Notes: generated from the sequence alone by a model not told the origin. A stretch of 64,000 nt of DNA from Brachyhypopomus gauderio (GCF_052324685.1 NC_135225.1:13920110-13984109); one strand, 5' to 3'. Shown: positions 30,378-54,631, counted from the stretch's first letter. A program made the numbers and translations.

Positions 30378-32370
30378 GACTGTGCTATGTAGGCATCCCT
30401 CTCTGACAGCCATCCCCGCCAATGTACCGGCTGACATGGTGCAGTTCCGCCTGAAGCGTGCCTCTGTTTCACTGGTTTTCAGAGAAGCTTATTCAAGTCT
30501 GCCAAACCTTGTATACCCTTGCCTTAATTCTTCCATCAGCAGCCTCCATCCTCAGAGTTTCACCAATCTTACTTCCTTTCATGAGCTGTGATTGGCTGCG
30601 AATCTTCTGTCCACCTTCCCCTTGAGAGGCACTGAGAGACATGCCCCGCCTGCATATTCCAGGAGTCCACGACTCCACGACAACCGCCTGTCATGAGTCC
30701 CCCCTCAAGCTGCACATTACATTGGCAATGTCACCTACCTGGACCTGTCAAGTAACAGGCAGAGTAGACTGCCAAATGACATGACCACTGTCTGGCCCCT
30801 CACGACTCAAAGTGAAACAAAGCATTCACTGGTTCTAAGACATTCCAACCAGTTAATCAAAATATATCTCTAGCAACCCTAGAACATTGTTTTACACACC
30901 AATCAAATATTGTTGACTATATCATTATATTATGGACTGAGTAGTAGTGTTTGCAGTTTACGCTAGTTGAAGTGAGTGAGGAACTGGACAGAGCTGCTGT
31001 GACATTGCTGTGTTGTCTCTGCTTACAGATAAGGAAGAAGAGGCACAGACACCAACACACTGAATCAGATGTCATCGCAATGACTGATATCACATGGTCA
31101 TTAGTGTTTTATTACTGTACTAATTGCAGTTGTTCTGACCTAATCTAAGTAAAGCTTATACACATACACACACATGCTATTCATGTGGCATATGAGTTTA
31201 CAGTTGAAGATTTAGGTCATTATGACATGATATGTAATGCCCCGTTAGTCAAAGTGATGTAATTAAGTAGTTTATTTATTAATTTATTCAGTCAGTCATT
31301 CATTTATTCCTTTATTCCTACTTTTGCAGAAGTTGATTGAAATAATTTAAATAACCTCAGTCCCAGTGCCAAATTCTGTGTCAAATGTGGAGCTTTTACA
31401 TAAAATGCCCTGTATTTTAAAGACAGTTAAACTCATGCCCTTTAGTAATGGTAGTGGTCAAAGCTTTATTCCTCCTAAGTCTTTTCATTAAATTTATGCC
31501 ATTTTGACTGTATCAGAAGGCTCTCTCTTCTCTTTCTCAGGCCTGCTGGATAACCCCTTTCTCGGCTAATCCAGTCTGGCTTGCAAAGCCACGGATTCCT
31601 CTCTTGTTCTGCTCTTTCTGATGTGTACTGGGCCTCCTGGCCTGGCTGAGGTCCAATTCCAGAGCATGGCGCTGCCATCAGCTGTTGGTGCTGACCTCTG
31701 CCACAAAGGTCATGGCCTTACTTGGGAGCAATGCGTTGCTGTGATGTCACTGGATACCCTACCCCCTCTCTCATCTGGATCAAATCAGCTATACCCAACC
31801 TCTGTAACACAGGTGCCTGCATACACACACACTGACAAATATCGTTGAGTGTTGTATTATATCCCAGTCTAACAGTATATTTTTGCTTATTACCTTCTTG
31901 CAGGTGTGTATGGAAACTGAGAAACTACCATGAAAGCTAAATAGCTGTGAGCACTTGTCAACATGACATTAAATATAACGAAAACTGCACAATACAGTAT
32001 ATAATTATAATAATTCTAGATATAATAGTGAACTTCAATAGCACAGCATATCACTTCTTTCCAGTCAGTGTTGCAAGCACTGCTCATGTCATAGAAGGAG
32101 CATCAGATCTTAACAGAATAGGGATTATGTGAAGTAAAGACTGCGGATGCATGCACAAGGCTTCACAATCTGTTCCTTGATCTTCTCTCTTCTTTTCTCT
32201 GTGGCTCCCATGTGTTCTTGAGGAATGTCCTCATATAGGACAATGCTGATCTGGGGTCAATCTAAATGGGAAATCATATAAGATTGCTGGGAAGTGTCGC
32301 TGCAGGGCTCAGACTGCAGCAGGGACCTCAGAGACCATCATCAGACTGAATGTGGTTGGACTGATCTGTA
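30378..32370 (+). pseudogene. lrit3: Decayed LRIT3-type LRR / Ig transmembrane protein gene
   Basis: Three relic exons keep family order. (A) 30378-30806 after a TTCTTCAG acceptor: TVLCRHPSLTAIPANVPADM, then LRR-like SSLHPQSFTNLTSFHEL. A TGA at 30589-30591 interrupts the expected HELRL, followed by at least one frameshift before ALRDMPRLH, and in yet another frame VTYLDLSSN and SRLPNDMTTVWPL. (B) About 31540-31800: LLDNPF, then CTGPPGLAEVQFQ and VMSLDTLPPLSSGSN, matching the LRR C-cap and Ig start, with an early stop. (C) About 32289-32360: GKCRCRAQTAAGTSETIIRL NVVG, the end of the Ig domain. Signal-peptide exon, Ig core, Fn3 and membrane parts were not found. LRIT3 neighbours RRH in other vertebrates, which supports identity. 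LRIT1/2 ancestry cannot be fully excluded. Confidence 0.8.
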
Positions 32371-32611
32371 GAAAATCAGATTTTCTACCGGACAACGGCC
32401 ATGCCCACTAAGGTGAGCCACTCCGAGAGTAAGAGTTGTCAGCTCAGCCACTCAGATCTGCCATTACTGGAGTTCTCACCCCTCATACGACATTCCAGTT
32501 CACTCTCATATCCATCATGGACAAGATGAAAAGAGACGGAGCAACAAAGCAAAGCTGATTATCTAGACTCTTCAAGCCAAGCAGCTCATAAGCCAGTTCC
32601 AGTCAACTCAA

Positions 32612-32627
32612 CCCCCCCCCCCCCCCC
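32612..32627. repeat. Poly-C tract
   Basis: Sixteen consecutive C bases. Confidence 0.95.
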
Positions 32628-32996
32628 AATAAAAATAACCATTTGTCAACATAAGGTTATTTGCCTCAAATCAAATTTGAAATTATAAAATTATTACTAG
32701 TATTAAAAATATGTATTTGCCAGCTGCTTTTACTGGTGTATATATACACAGTGCAAACTACTCTATGACCTCTAGAGGGCATGTTGTTGCTACTCATAGA
32801 AAGATTATATTGGTTGAATGAGTTTTATTATTGGTTATAAAAAATTACACTGAATAAAATGCATAATTAAAAATATGAGTGACCACATTTAATATTTATT
32901 TGTAATTATATATTCATAGTATTTAATTCTATGTATTCATTGATTGCAATGTTCATATGATATTTAAAACATACAACATGCTAAAATGAGGGCTAC

Positions 32997-33062
32997 TGCT
33001 AACCCTGACCCTAACACTAACCATAACCCTAACCTGAATTCTAATGCTAATCCTAACCCTAA
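32997..33062. repeat. Degenerate interstitial telomere-like repeats
   Basis: About ten imperfect CTAACCCTAA-type units in one orientation over 66 bp. Confidence 0.7.
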
Positions 33063-33639
33063 CTACCTTGGAGAAATAAAAAAGGTGAGCCACTTCTCCG
33101 TTCTTGGTGTTTGATCATAAGAATTGTCTAGAGAGTAAAGGTGAAGAAAAAACAAATTTTTTTCAAACAAGGATGGTACACATTAATCAATCCATGGGCG
33201 AATGTTAGTTAACATCTGGCTAATTTTCAACTGTTGTACAGGCATCATTAGCAAGAAACAATTCACCACAAACTGTTCTATCTCCTTTATCTCCATATGG
33301 ACAGAACATGTAACTTGACATAGCAACTAAGATATTAGCAAAAACAGGATAAATGCATCAGAGTAACAGTAAACAAGCTAAATCATCAATATGTAAAGTA
33401 GCAGGAGGAGGATAATCCCCGGTCACCATGGTGGCTCATGAAGGTTTATGATATGCTTACCTGATTAACAGTTTAACATTTCATTAGGCTCTGTTAATAT
33501 GCAGAGTATATGTAGGCTAATGGTATTTAGAAAATGTACAGCTCTAAATGAAAATGCTATCTGGCTAAAAGTGCTTCCTCTAAATGAACCTTAACAACAA
33601 AACAAGTATCCAGAAATGTAATAGCATTATCCAACATCA

Positions 33640-34120
33640 GAAGATTTGGAGAGAAGCGCCGGTTAGGGCGTGAGGGCCCTGTGACCAACCGGGGCGTGGT
33701 TTTGTGTCGTTAACGGCCCAGTCGGTCCAGGATCCCGCCCAGGGAGGTGAGCTAATGTGTGTTTTATGTTTTGTGTTTCAGTTCCGGGACTGCAGGGGGT
33801 GTGTCCCTGCCTTGTCCCTGCCTTCCTGCCCCTTCATGTTTTCTGTGCTGCTGCTGTGTGCCACACATCCAGTGGAGGGGAGTACGGCTTGGTGGGGGGG
33901 GGACTGTACGGCGGGCCCCCTACAGGTCACCTCCGTCTACAGCGGCAGCTTGTCTGTTGTGGTGTTGTGTGCGTCCCTCAGGTGGGCGGAGCCCGTGATC
34001 CGTCTAACCTGAGGGTCGTTTGTTTGTCTATATATGTCTTGTCTTTGTACCAGTTGACCGCTGGTCATTATATCCTTCATTTGGATCAGTTCACGGGTTT
34101 TGGTTTGCGCACTATTTCAA
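33640..34120 (+). mobile_element. Dispersed repeat, copy A (plus orientation)
   Basis: GC-rich block. Its 3' part (about 33970-34110, with CTGAGGGTCG, CTATATATGTC, TTGTACCAGTTGAC and a TTTGGAT tail) is repeated in reverse orientation at 35690-35910, so it is a repeat and not a gene despite open frames. Confidence 0.65.
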
Positions 34121-35400
34121 AGTAATTAGTTATAGTCACTACTTGTTCAAAAAAGCAACTGAGTTAGTAACTGAATTACTCTATAATAAAAGTAACTCGT
34201 TACCAGGGAAAGTAACTATTTGCATTACAGTAAAAAAAAAGTTATATGCCAATGAATAAGGATTTTTTGAAAAAGCAGTTTTCACAGTCAGTTGAAATGA
34301 GTAGATCAGAAAGGTGTTTAATTTAATTGATATTTATTGCACATCAACAGACCAGTGCAGGATAAAATCCTTTAAAATCCCAAATCTTTGTATAAAAAAA
34401 AATAATAAAAAAAAGCAAAAGTAAACGGTTACACTATATAAAGTGCATTTACATCTATCAAATTAAATTAAATTCTCTCAACCTGAGACAACTGGTTTGT
34501 TCACAACAGAAGTAAACTTCTGTAAACTTCTATTCTTAATTAAATAAATCAAATACCCAGTCTGGTAGACATTCAGGAACTTCAAGTATTTTCTTCAATA
34601 ATGTTTATTTCGCCACCTTGAAAATGCAATTTTTTTGTCTGCTTACTCCTGACTCGCCATTTCTGCCTCTTCTCCGTTTGTGTCGTGTGTCACTGGTGTG
34701 CTTTGGCACGCGTGTAAAAACATTGGTTCTGATTGGCTACCATAACGCTGCCTTAGCCAATCACTTACTGACTTGTTAAGTTAAACAGGAGTTACACTGA
34801 GAACTGTGACCTATTGCAGGGTTGCCAACTCTCACGCATTGAGCGTGAGATGCACGCATTTGACCGTTTTCACACGCTCTCACGCCACACTTCCGATATC
34901 TCACGCCGAAAAAATAATTCTCTGGCACCAACCACTGGCGATCGATAGATCGCGATATAATACTTAATGTGTGTCCATTTTACGGTCGCCCCCCACCCCA
35001 CCGGTAGACAACTTACGTTCATTAAGTGTCCACTTAAGGCCTGTAGCAACCCTCACTCGTGACCAGGCAATTGCCCCCAGCCACTCATCTCATATTGGCA
35101 GTTGTCCTCCGCAGTACATTATAATAGCAATATAGCCAGTTTGTTTCGTGTGCGCACACTCGCAGGCTATTTGGGACTCCTGCCAACCCCGCACAACTAA
35201 AATCGTCAGCACTTTATATGATCGTGTTGCTTCCCCATAGGACACACAGGTCATGCCCCGCCCCTCTGCATGTCCTCATCACGTTCATCACAGTATATCA
35301 ATATATAGTAACGCACCGCTTTTAATGACCAGTAACGTCATCGGCATTGTAACGACAGGAAAAGTAATAAAAACTAGTAAAAAACTAAAGTAGTAAAAAA
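34121..35400. mobile_element. hAT-like element with GTAACT/AGTAAC subterminal motifs
   Basis: Left part has TAGTTATAGTCACTACTTG and AAAGTAACTCGTTAC. Right part has AGTAACG motifs in TAACGACAGGAAAAGTAAT. Resembles common fish non-autonomous hAT families. Exact ends and duplication not established. A further repeat starting GGGTTGCCAACTCTCACGC (about 34818) is contained. Confidence 0.45.
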
Positions 35401-35689
35401 CTAAAGATTAGCTAAAGCTAATGCTAAGCTACAGATTAATCAGTGCACTTTTTTCAAAATGGTGGTAGATGACAGGATGTACCAAGAACTGGGTTAATGC
35501 TTTGATTCAACTTAGTATTAATATTAAATGACATATTTAAATGACAAATCTCAAAGTCAAAAATTTGAAATGATAGAAAGTAAAAAAAGAAAAAGAAAAA
35601 AAATGCATGTGATAGGCAAGGGAGTGCAAAAAAAGAAGCAAGCGATCACACCTGTCTCCGGAATAATGGAGGATTTAATGAATAAAGGA

Positions 35690-35910
35690 CATCAACACAA
35701 AATCCGTGACATAATCCAAATTAAGGATACAATAACCCGCAGTCAACTGGTACAAATACATGACATATATAGACAGAAAATTGACCCTCAGGTATCGGGT
35801 TCCCAAACGGGCCACGCCCACCTGAAGGAGGAACACAATGAAAATAACAACAGGACAGCATGAAATACTGCTGCTGCTGAGGGGGTCGGCCAGCAGGGGG
35901 CCTCTGTAGC
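35690..35910 (-). mobile_element. Dispersed repeat, copy B (minus orientation)
   Basis: Reverse-complement homologue of 33970-34110: TTCAGGTGGGCGTGGCCCG, CTGAGGGTCA, CTATATATGTC, TTGTACCAGTTGAC in the same order on the minus strand. Confidence 0.65.
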
Positions 35911-38142
35911 ATGACAATTTACATTTACACTTTTAACATTTTACTTAATGTGAACTTGCTTTGTTGTAATTACTGCACTACTTAGAAATAAGCATTCTAA
36001 ATTTTAAACTAAGCATTGTCTTACCAATCTCACCATCACTGGAAGAGTTCAACTAAGCAAATGTCAAATCCTCAAAAAACACTATCTGTGTTTGTAAATA
36101 GTATTGCCTGCTGTGTCAGTGTTCATGCTTGTACAGATCTGTAAAATTCCTCACAATGAATGGAATTTTTCAAATTCTGTATTCATCATTTGAATTTTAT
36201 TTATGATGTCTCTTAGTTTGAGCAGAGAAAAAATGCCTTTGCTTTCACTGGAAGAAGCCGATACAAATCTCCAACTGCACATATAAAATAATTCCAAATG
36301 GAATATAATCATCTGTTTATTTGCTATGTTGTATGACAAATTGCTTTACCCAACATAGACTTGCCAATAACTTCTGGACCTAATAAAAAAGCAGGAAAAG
36401 GTTCAGAACCTTCACCATGTGTCTTTTAGTAAATCACAATCGTGAACAGTATAAATTATTGTGATCACTTTTCATTGTGAAGTGATCAAGTGAAGTAAAC
36501 AGACACCTAATGATTTGCACATTTGCATTCTTCAGCATTTTGCATTCAATACCGTTCTTTTTTCATCCTGGCTCCAATATTTGATTAGGTTTGCTGTGAA
36601 AGCAATCTGGTCGTCAGCTGCAATCTTGTTGTTTTCCTGTTTGCTCATCCAGGAGTTCGTGTGAGCTTTGTAATTGCATCACTAATTCCATGGTTTATAA
36701 CCAGTTCCTGAATGTCATGGAGCACAGATTGTTTCTTCATCACAAATGTACAACCTAATCTCACTTATTATAATGCTCCTGCTGGCTGGGGACGATTTCT
36801 GCTTGAGACATGGAAATGTATTTCAAACATATGTTTTGGATTGTATGTAAAGTTACTGACAGAAAGTCTGCAGCTGCCTGTACTTCCACTTCTTCCCACT
36901 GTGTACTGCCAAACGTCCTGCGTTTTTCATCCATGGTGTGGTTAGTCAGTGTGTGGGAGAGCGGAGGACCCTTCTCTGAGAACATTCATACAGTTTGACT
37001 TTCTGTGAATTTTACACATCACAGTCAATGGTTACATTTTGATTTAAATTTAGGAGTCCTAATTCGCAAAAGAAATTATAAAAATGTCGCACGTTTGCAC
37101 ACACACAATCAAAACAAACAATGTTTTTAACATATTTTTGTCTGTTTTACAGTATCAAGGGTTGTTTTTCTGATAAGACTGGTAAATCATATGAGTATTT
37201 GTCATGTGAGTACCATCTGACTGTCATTGTGATGGTCTTATCACGAGGAAGTCTATGAAGTATTACTTTCAAAATGAAGACCTAACAATATCTCCTTTGC
37301 TTTTCACAGTGTAAGTTATTATAAATGTTTTTATTATGTCTTTATTTCTACATTTGTGTTAGTTGGCTTTTTGTTTGCAAGTCTATATTTTTTCATATAT
37401 TATCAAGTGTAATCTGTAGAACTATCTCAATCTCAGTGGGCGTAGCTACACTTCAGCAGAGAGTGCTATAATGTTCAGCCCTTCTCATAAGCTCCTCCTT
37501 CTTCACCTTCTCCTGTGCTCTCTTGTTCTCTGATCCACTCTTTTCATTCCTTTTCCAAACTAAATCCTATTTTCCCAGTACCTCTTATGCCTGATCTCTA
37601 ATCCTTCCTCTGGATTGCTGATTAACTGGTATAGATTAATTATTAACTTGACAAGGGTATGAATTATAGGGTTCCAAAGTGTGTGTGTGTCACTGCTGGT
37701 AGACTCATTTTCAGAGATTACCTTCAGTTGGGGGAGCCCCTTATTTGGACATTAGGACTATAGTGTGTGCATGTGGCCTTGGAAAGTATGTACATTTTAG
37801 CTTGCAGGAAAAAGCCTCTGTTTTTGTAACATCCATGCAGACTCTTTTACAGTAATATGCAAATTCTGATGGCAGACAGACCTCGATGAATGAGTGTGAG
37901 TGTGTATGGTTGCACAGCTGGAGGCTCTGATTTCCCCGATTGCAGCTGTTTCCACTCTTTGGAGGGATAAGGAAGTTCAAGAACAGCGTCTGTATCACAG
38001 TGGATTGGGCACCTCTGCAAAGACGAGGGAATAGCCTGTGAGCTGAGGGTGTGTGTGTGTGCGTGAAAGAGGGAGAGAGTGTGTGTGCGCACGCGTGTGT
38101 GTTTTTTCTACATTTCTACATTTCTGCATTCTACTGCATACC

Positions 38143-48681
<10,539 letters not shown>

Positions 48682-49724
48682 AGACGTCGACAGGCTCAGC
48701 TCTCCTCAAAATACTCCCACCCACCTCCACACACACAGCGATCTTTGCGCTCCCCTTTATTTACCTTCAACTGAAAAGAAGAATCATGAACCTGTACATC
48801 AGAGCTAATGCGCAGGCACACAGTAAACTCTGAGTAAACTCTGTTAGACAGAGAGAGTACAACCCTGTACTGAGATTACATGTTAAGCACAGTTTGACTT
48901 AAATATTTGAATAATGATAGTGGTAAAGGTTTTACATGTGTAAAGATATTTAAGATATTTCAAAGTGTAGTTTACACTTGAACTTTGTATAATGTTCAAT
49001 GTGAAATGATTAAATGTTAAACTTGTTGTTATCACGCTCTGTGTTAATGTGATATTAATAAAATGTTCAAAGAAAAAATTAAAGAAGGACACACATTTGA
49101 GCAAACTTAAAATATCTGCAGCAGTGTTTATGTGATGAATATTGGGATACATATGAACTATACAGTACATGATAGCAATGTTAGAGGTTAACATAAGGCC
49201 TACATCTTTTTTTAGCTTTTCTATCTTATTGTAATATTTGCTGCTGGTAGATTTCTTGAGATCACTTCTTGAGAATCTTGAACTAAAACAAATTCAATTT
49301 TGGCACATTTCTAACAACACATTTCCATTTCCCTACATTTAGCTTACTTTAGCATTAAAAATTATTGTACAGCAGAAAGACATTTGTCCAGTTCATAATA
49401 ATAAAGATTTTAATGGCTCAAATGACTACACATAGTTCCAAAAACAACAGAAACACCACATTAGCATTTTACTTGGTTATCGATGGTGATAATAGAAAGT
49501 TACTTTGAGTTCATCTTAAAGTTTTTTCTTGGCTGCTATGTCAATACATGAAAACTCTGCTTCATCCACAGTAACATTTAAGTAATTGCCAAGTTGGTAA
49601 GTTTAATAGCAAACAACAAAAAGATGAATTTTAAATACAAGAGAGGCTGCTGGAATGTCATATTGGTGCAAGACCGAAACAGAGACCTATGGTTGCAGAG
49701 GCCATGACAGGGACTGTAACATCA
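48682..49724. other. Convergent 3' flanks of enpep and rrh
   Basis: About 1 kb tail-to-tail spacer with the enpep 3' UTR on the left and rrh 3' UTR on the right. AT-rich, no further gene seen. Confidence 0.6.
49057..49062 (+). terminator. Poly(A) signal AATAAA, enpep
   Basis: First sense AATAAA, about 375 bp after the enpep stop at 48679-48681. Confidence 0.65.
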
Positions 49725-51272
49725 TCAGAGGTTGAGAGGCGATTGAGAGGTAGTCATGGGAACCGGGCTGCTGATAGTGGCTTGCTGGTGGGTGTGGCAT
49801 CGCAGCATTCCTACGATAGCTCTTCTAAACCTAAGACAAACCAAATGACATGAATCGCATGGTGGGGGGTCACCAGGTCTCAGACACAGGTCTCGATATT
49901 TCTGAGCATTTGCGTGAGAGGAGAACATGGTGGTTACTTTCTGTTGGCGATAACGTAAATGCAGGGGTTGTAGAAGGTGGAGGACTTTGCAAAGAGGGGC
50001 GCGATGATGGCCATTGGCGCTGGGATCAATGTTGGTTCACTGAATGACGCCCAAAGACACACTATGGCGTATGGGGACCACGCCAGCAGGAACATCACAA
50101 TCATTACAACAGACATCTGCACATGAAAGTTCAACATCACCCAACAGCAAGGACCACCAATGGGACCAACTCTAGCATGAATTAGCACAGTAGAAATGTT
50201 GCTTGCCTTGGTTACATCCATTTGATCTGACCAGTCTGTGTTGAAGCCGTCTAGGCAGTTACGTGCCTTGTACCTCTTCAAGGTGACTGAAACGTTGTAG
50301 TAACAGTAGAACATGACACATAGTGGTATAATGAAGTTAACCAAAACCACCGCCATTGTGTAGGAGATGAAGGACCTGTTGAATGTTGGGGAAGACATTT
50401 TTCAGTGCAACCTCTATCCATCTTTGATCATTAGGTAAAATATTAAAATACTTCATTGGCATCAATCAAGAGGAAACATTTAAAGTATTTTAAGGGAACC
50501 CTCTACTTCAGAGCAGCAAGGGATCAAGATAAATTAGAGATGTAAAACAGACCTGGACTAGAGTCACTGTGACTAATAACCATTTGCATAGGATGAATCA
50601 GTGGGTAAATGATGAAAGAAGAAGAATAGGAGGGCAGAGGTGAGAGGTGAGAGGTGAGTCATGAGTTGATGCCTGTATGAGGGGAACTCACGCATCATTC
50701 TTCCTCCAGTTGATGGTGCAGGTGGCTCCAGTTGGATCAGGAGCATATCCAGCCCAACCCACAATGGGCATGGACGACCAGAACACTGCGTTCAGCCATG
50801 CGGCCACAATCAGGAGTGTATATGAGCGCGTGGTCATCTTCTGGCCTACACACACACACACACACATACACAGAGTCAGCTACAGTATGCAGACATAAAG
50901 AGTACATAAAATACAGCTGAGTCACTTCAGTATAAAATATCACCAAGAAATATTGACACAGTTTTACAAAACCTCCAAAAAATTCATTATATTTCACCTA
51001 TACTCTGCTCATACCTATGTGGGGTCTGCAGATGCTAATGTATCGGTCAATGGCCACCACAGTGAGCAGCCCAATGCTTGCCATGCCGAAGAAGATATTC
51101 AGAGCAGCATAGATCTACGAGAGATGAGTCGGTTAGTGTGTGACAATCATGCAAATCCTCATTCTTAAAGAGCTGTTCATAAACAATATTTGTCCTTAAA
51201 CAGGGGTTTCTGTTTTCAGGACATGTAGCCACATTTCTCAACAAACTGATGAATATTTTTCTATAATTTTGC

Positions 51273-51318
<46 letters not shown>

Positions 51319-51593
51319 ACACCCAAACAATCACACATGTACACACATAATTATGTATTCATTCATCACATAACCTGATCGCTTTATGCTCAGTGTGTGC
51401 TTAATTGCTCTTCAATCTGAGGTTTAGTTGCTGTGCCAAAACAAACTCTGTGTGTGCGTGTACGTTTGTGTGCATGTGTGTGCGTGTGCATGTGTGTGTG
51501 TGTGTGTGTGCGTGTTTGTGAGCGTGTGTGCTTGCATGTGTATGTGCATGTGTGTGTGTGTGTGTGCTTGCATGTGTATGTGCATGTGTGTAT

Positions 51594-51624
<31 letters not shown>

Positions 51625-53423
51625 GTCATGCAACAAACCTGGCAACCAGTATATCCAAATTTCCAGCTACCATGGAGGTCTGAGGCAGCAGACATGGGGT
51701 AACCGATGCCAGCAACTCCCACATCTGTGAGTGCCAGATTAATGATGATGGCATTCGTGGCATTACGCAGCTCTCTGAACTTTACAAATATCATCAGCAC
51801 CACAAGGTTGCTGGACAAACTGATCACACCTGCACACACAGAGAAAACCAACAAGGGTTAATGTTTCAGGTTGATACACACAGGCACATATCCTGCAGTA
51901 CTCATTTAAATTAATAGCTCACCGTCGACCCCTGCTGGTCCGGAATATGCACATAATTTTATAATGCATTTAAATCTTTCACATTTACATGTTCAATATA
52001 CAAGTTACTAGGCTAGTAGAAGGACTGAGGTAACCAATTTTATTTAAAAATGTACTAAAGCATTCACAAAACTGTCAGTGTGCTACTGAACATAGTCAGA
52101 TTTAATTACAGAGTGATTGATGAGAACCGTTAAGATCTCCCATACTGCAATCAGACTTATGTTTTCTAATATACATATGCAAAGTTTATTCCTCAATAAT
52201 TAGACCTTTATTTTGCAGTTTGTGTATAGTTGTGTATTAATTATTTTTATTTCTTTATCTCATATTTCTGTTTAAGCCAGTATCATTAGCTCTGTAGTCA
52301 ATTTACCATCAAGGTCAGCTAAGCAGTTCTCATCTTGATTATGCAGCTGACAGTAAATATTTTATATTAGCTTATTTTATCTTTTATTTAATTAATTATT
52401 AAGGTAATCCCCAATATTAAAGGAACAGATTTCCAGTTTTACTGTATTAACTCCACTGGTTAATGGCAGTTATTGATAGATCTTGCTGTATTTCTAGCAC
52501 ATGTAAACTGTACCAAATGAGTGTTACAGAAGTCATGTAAAGGGAGATGAGTGTTACAGATGGGTTGTAAAGGTAGATGAATGTTACAGAGAGGTTTAAA
52601 GGGAGATGAGTGTCACAGATGGGTTGGAAAGTAGATGAGTGTTACAGAGGGGTTGTAAAGTAGATGAGTGTTACAGAGAGGTTGGAAAGTAGATGAGTGT
52701 TACAGAGAGGTTGTAAAGGGAAATGAGTGTTACAGAGGGGTTGTAAAGTAGATGAGTGTTACAGAGAGGTTGTAAAGGGAAATGAGTGTTACAGAGGGGT
52801 TGTAAAGTAGATGAGTGTTACAGAGGGGTTGTAAAGTAGATGAGTGTTACAGAGAGGTTGTAAAGGGAAATAAGTGTTACAGGGGGGTTGTAAAGTAGAT
52901 GAGTGTTACAGAGGGGTTGTAAAGGGAAATGAGTGTTACAGAGGGGTTGTAAAGTAGATGAGTGTTACAGAGGGGTTGTAAAGTAGATGAGTGTTACAGA
53001 GGGGTTGTAAAGTAGAAGAGTGTTACAGAGGGGTTGTAAAGTAGATGAGTGTTACAGAGGGGTTGTAAAGTAGAAGAGTGTTACAGAGGGGTTGTAAAGT
53101 AGATGAGTGTTACAGAGGGGTTGTAAAGCATCTCCCTCAAATCAAACCCTGAATATAGAATATAGTTCTGGCTTTCAAAATTTGATTATAATATATTTCT
53201 TTATAGTTCAATACACACTACAATTTCATACATATTTAATATAATATAATATAATATAATAATATTATATAAGAAGTCTCACCCACACACAAATGCACAG
53301 ACATTACTCCTTACATGCAGTAATAAGGTATCCAGCGACGATGTTGTGTTCAGTTTGTGAGAAGGCACTTTTTCCACCAAAACTGACATCTTCAAATGAA
53401 GCATTTAACCATTCAGATCCCAT
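49725..53423 (-). CDS. rrh: Peropsin (retinal pigment epithelium-derived rhodopsin homolog)
   Basis: Retinal-binding opsin GPCR of the RPE-type/retinal-isomerase branch. Seven coding exons in transcript order: 53315-53423, 51639-51829, 51015-51114, 50692-50845, 50207-50375, 49938-50116, 49725-49830. Phases close to 335 aa. Seen: N-terminal [33 protein letters not shown] (TM2), [18 protein letters not shown] with the disulphide Cys, [18 protein letters not shown] (DRY box), [24 protein letters not shown] (TM6), and the Schiff-base lysine K285 in [14 protein letters not shown] (NPxxY-like). It ends [11 protein letters not shown] and a short tail. Intron 5 uses a GC donor (AAG|GCAAGC). The exon 4 acceptor abuts (TG)n on the sense strand. 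Start chosen because exon 1 opens with MGSEWLN in frame. Confidence 0.95.
51278..51316. repeat. (CA)n microsatellite, rrh intron 2
   Basis: Pure CA run about 160 bases upstream (sense strand) of the exon 3 acceptor. Confidence 0.9.
51451..51624. repeat. Compound TG/CATG microsatellite, rrh intron 2
   Basis: TG repeats with regular GCATGTGTATGTGCATG interruptions, ending 15 bases from the exon 2 donor. Confidence 0.9.
52520..53128. repeat. 29-bp minisatellite in rrh intron 1
   Basis: About 21 tandem units containing TTGTAAAGTAGATGAGTG followed by TTACAGAGGGG. Early units are more diverged (AAAGGGAGATG) and later units nearly identical, suggesting recent expansion at the right end. Confidence 0.95.
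53236..53270. repeat. (TAATA)n run
   Basis: About six ATAAT pentamers in rrh intron 1. Confidence 0.85.

Positions 53424-54631
<1,208 letters not shown>

Larger units (their letters stand above)
32371..38142. other. Repeat-rich spacer before enpep
   Basis: No functional gene found. It holds a poly-C run, degenerate telomere-like repeats, an inverted pair of a dispersed repeat (about 33640-34120 and 35690-35910), a hAT-like element between them, and AT-rich unique sequence with the enpep upstream region. Confidence 0.6.

Noticed and set aside
33704-34125. Three overlapping plus-strand frames of 79-122 aa
   Set aside because: Fall in repeat copy A, whose homologue sits inverted at 35.7 kb; frames not conserved between the copies.
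35528-35863. Lys-rich 111-aa frame
   Set aside because: Overlaps the minus-strand repeat copy B; composition driven by A-rich sequence.
49883-50000. rrh ending at the TAA just after IANRK (49936)
   Set aside because: A GT donor in AAAGTAACC joins in frame to [11 protein letters not shown] in exon 7, matching the family tail.
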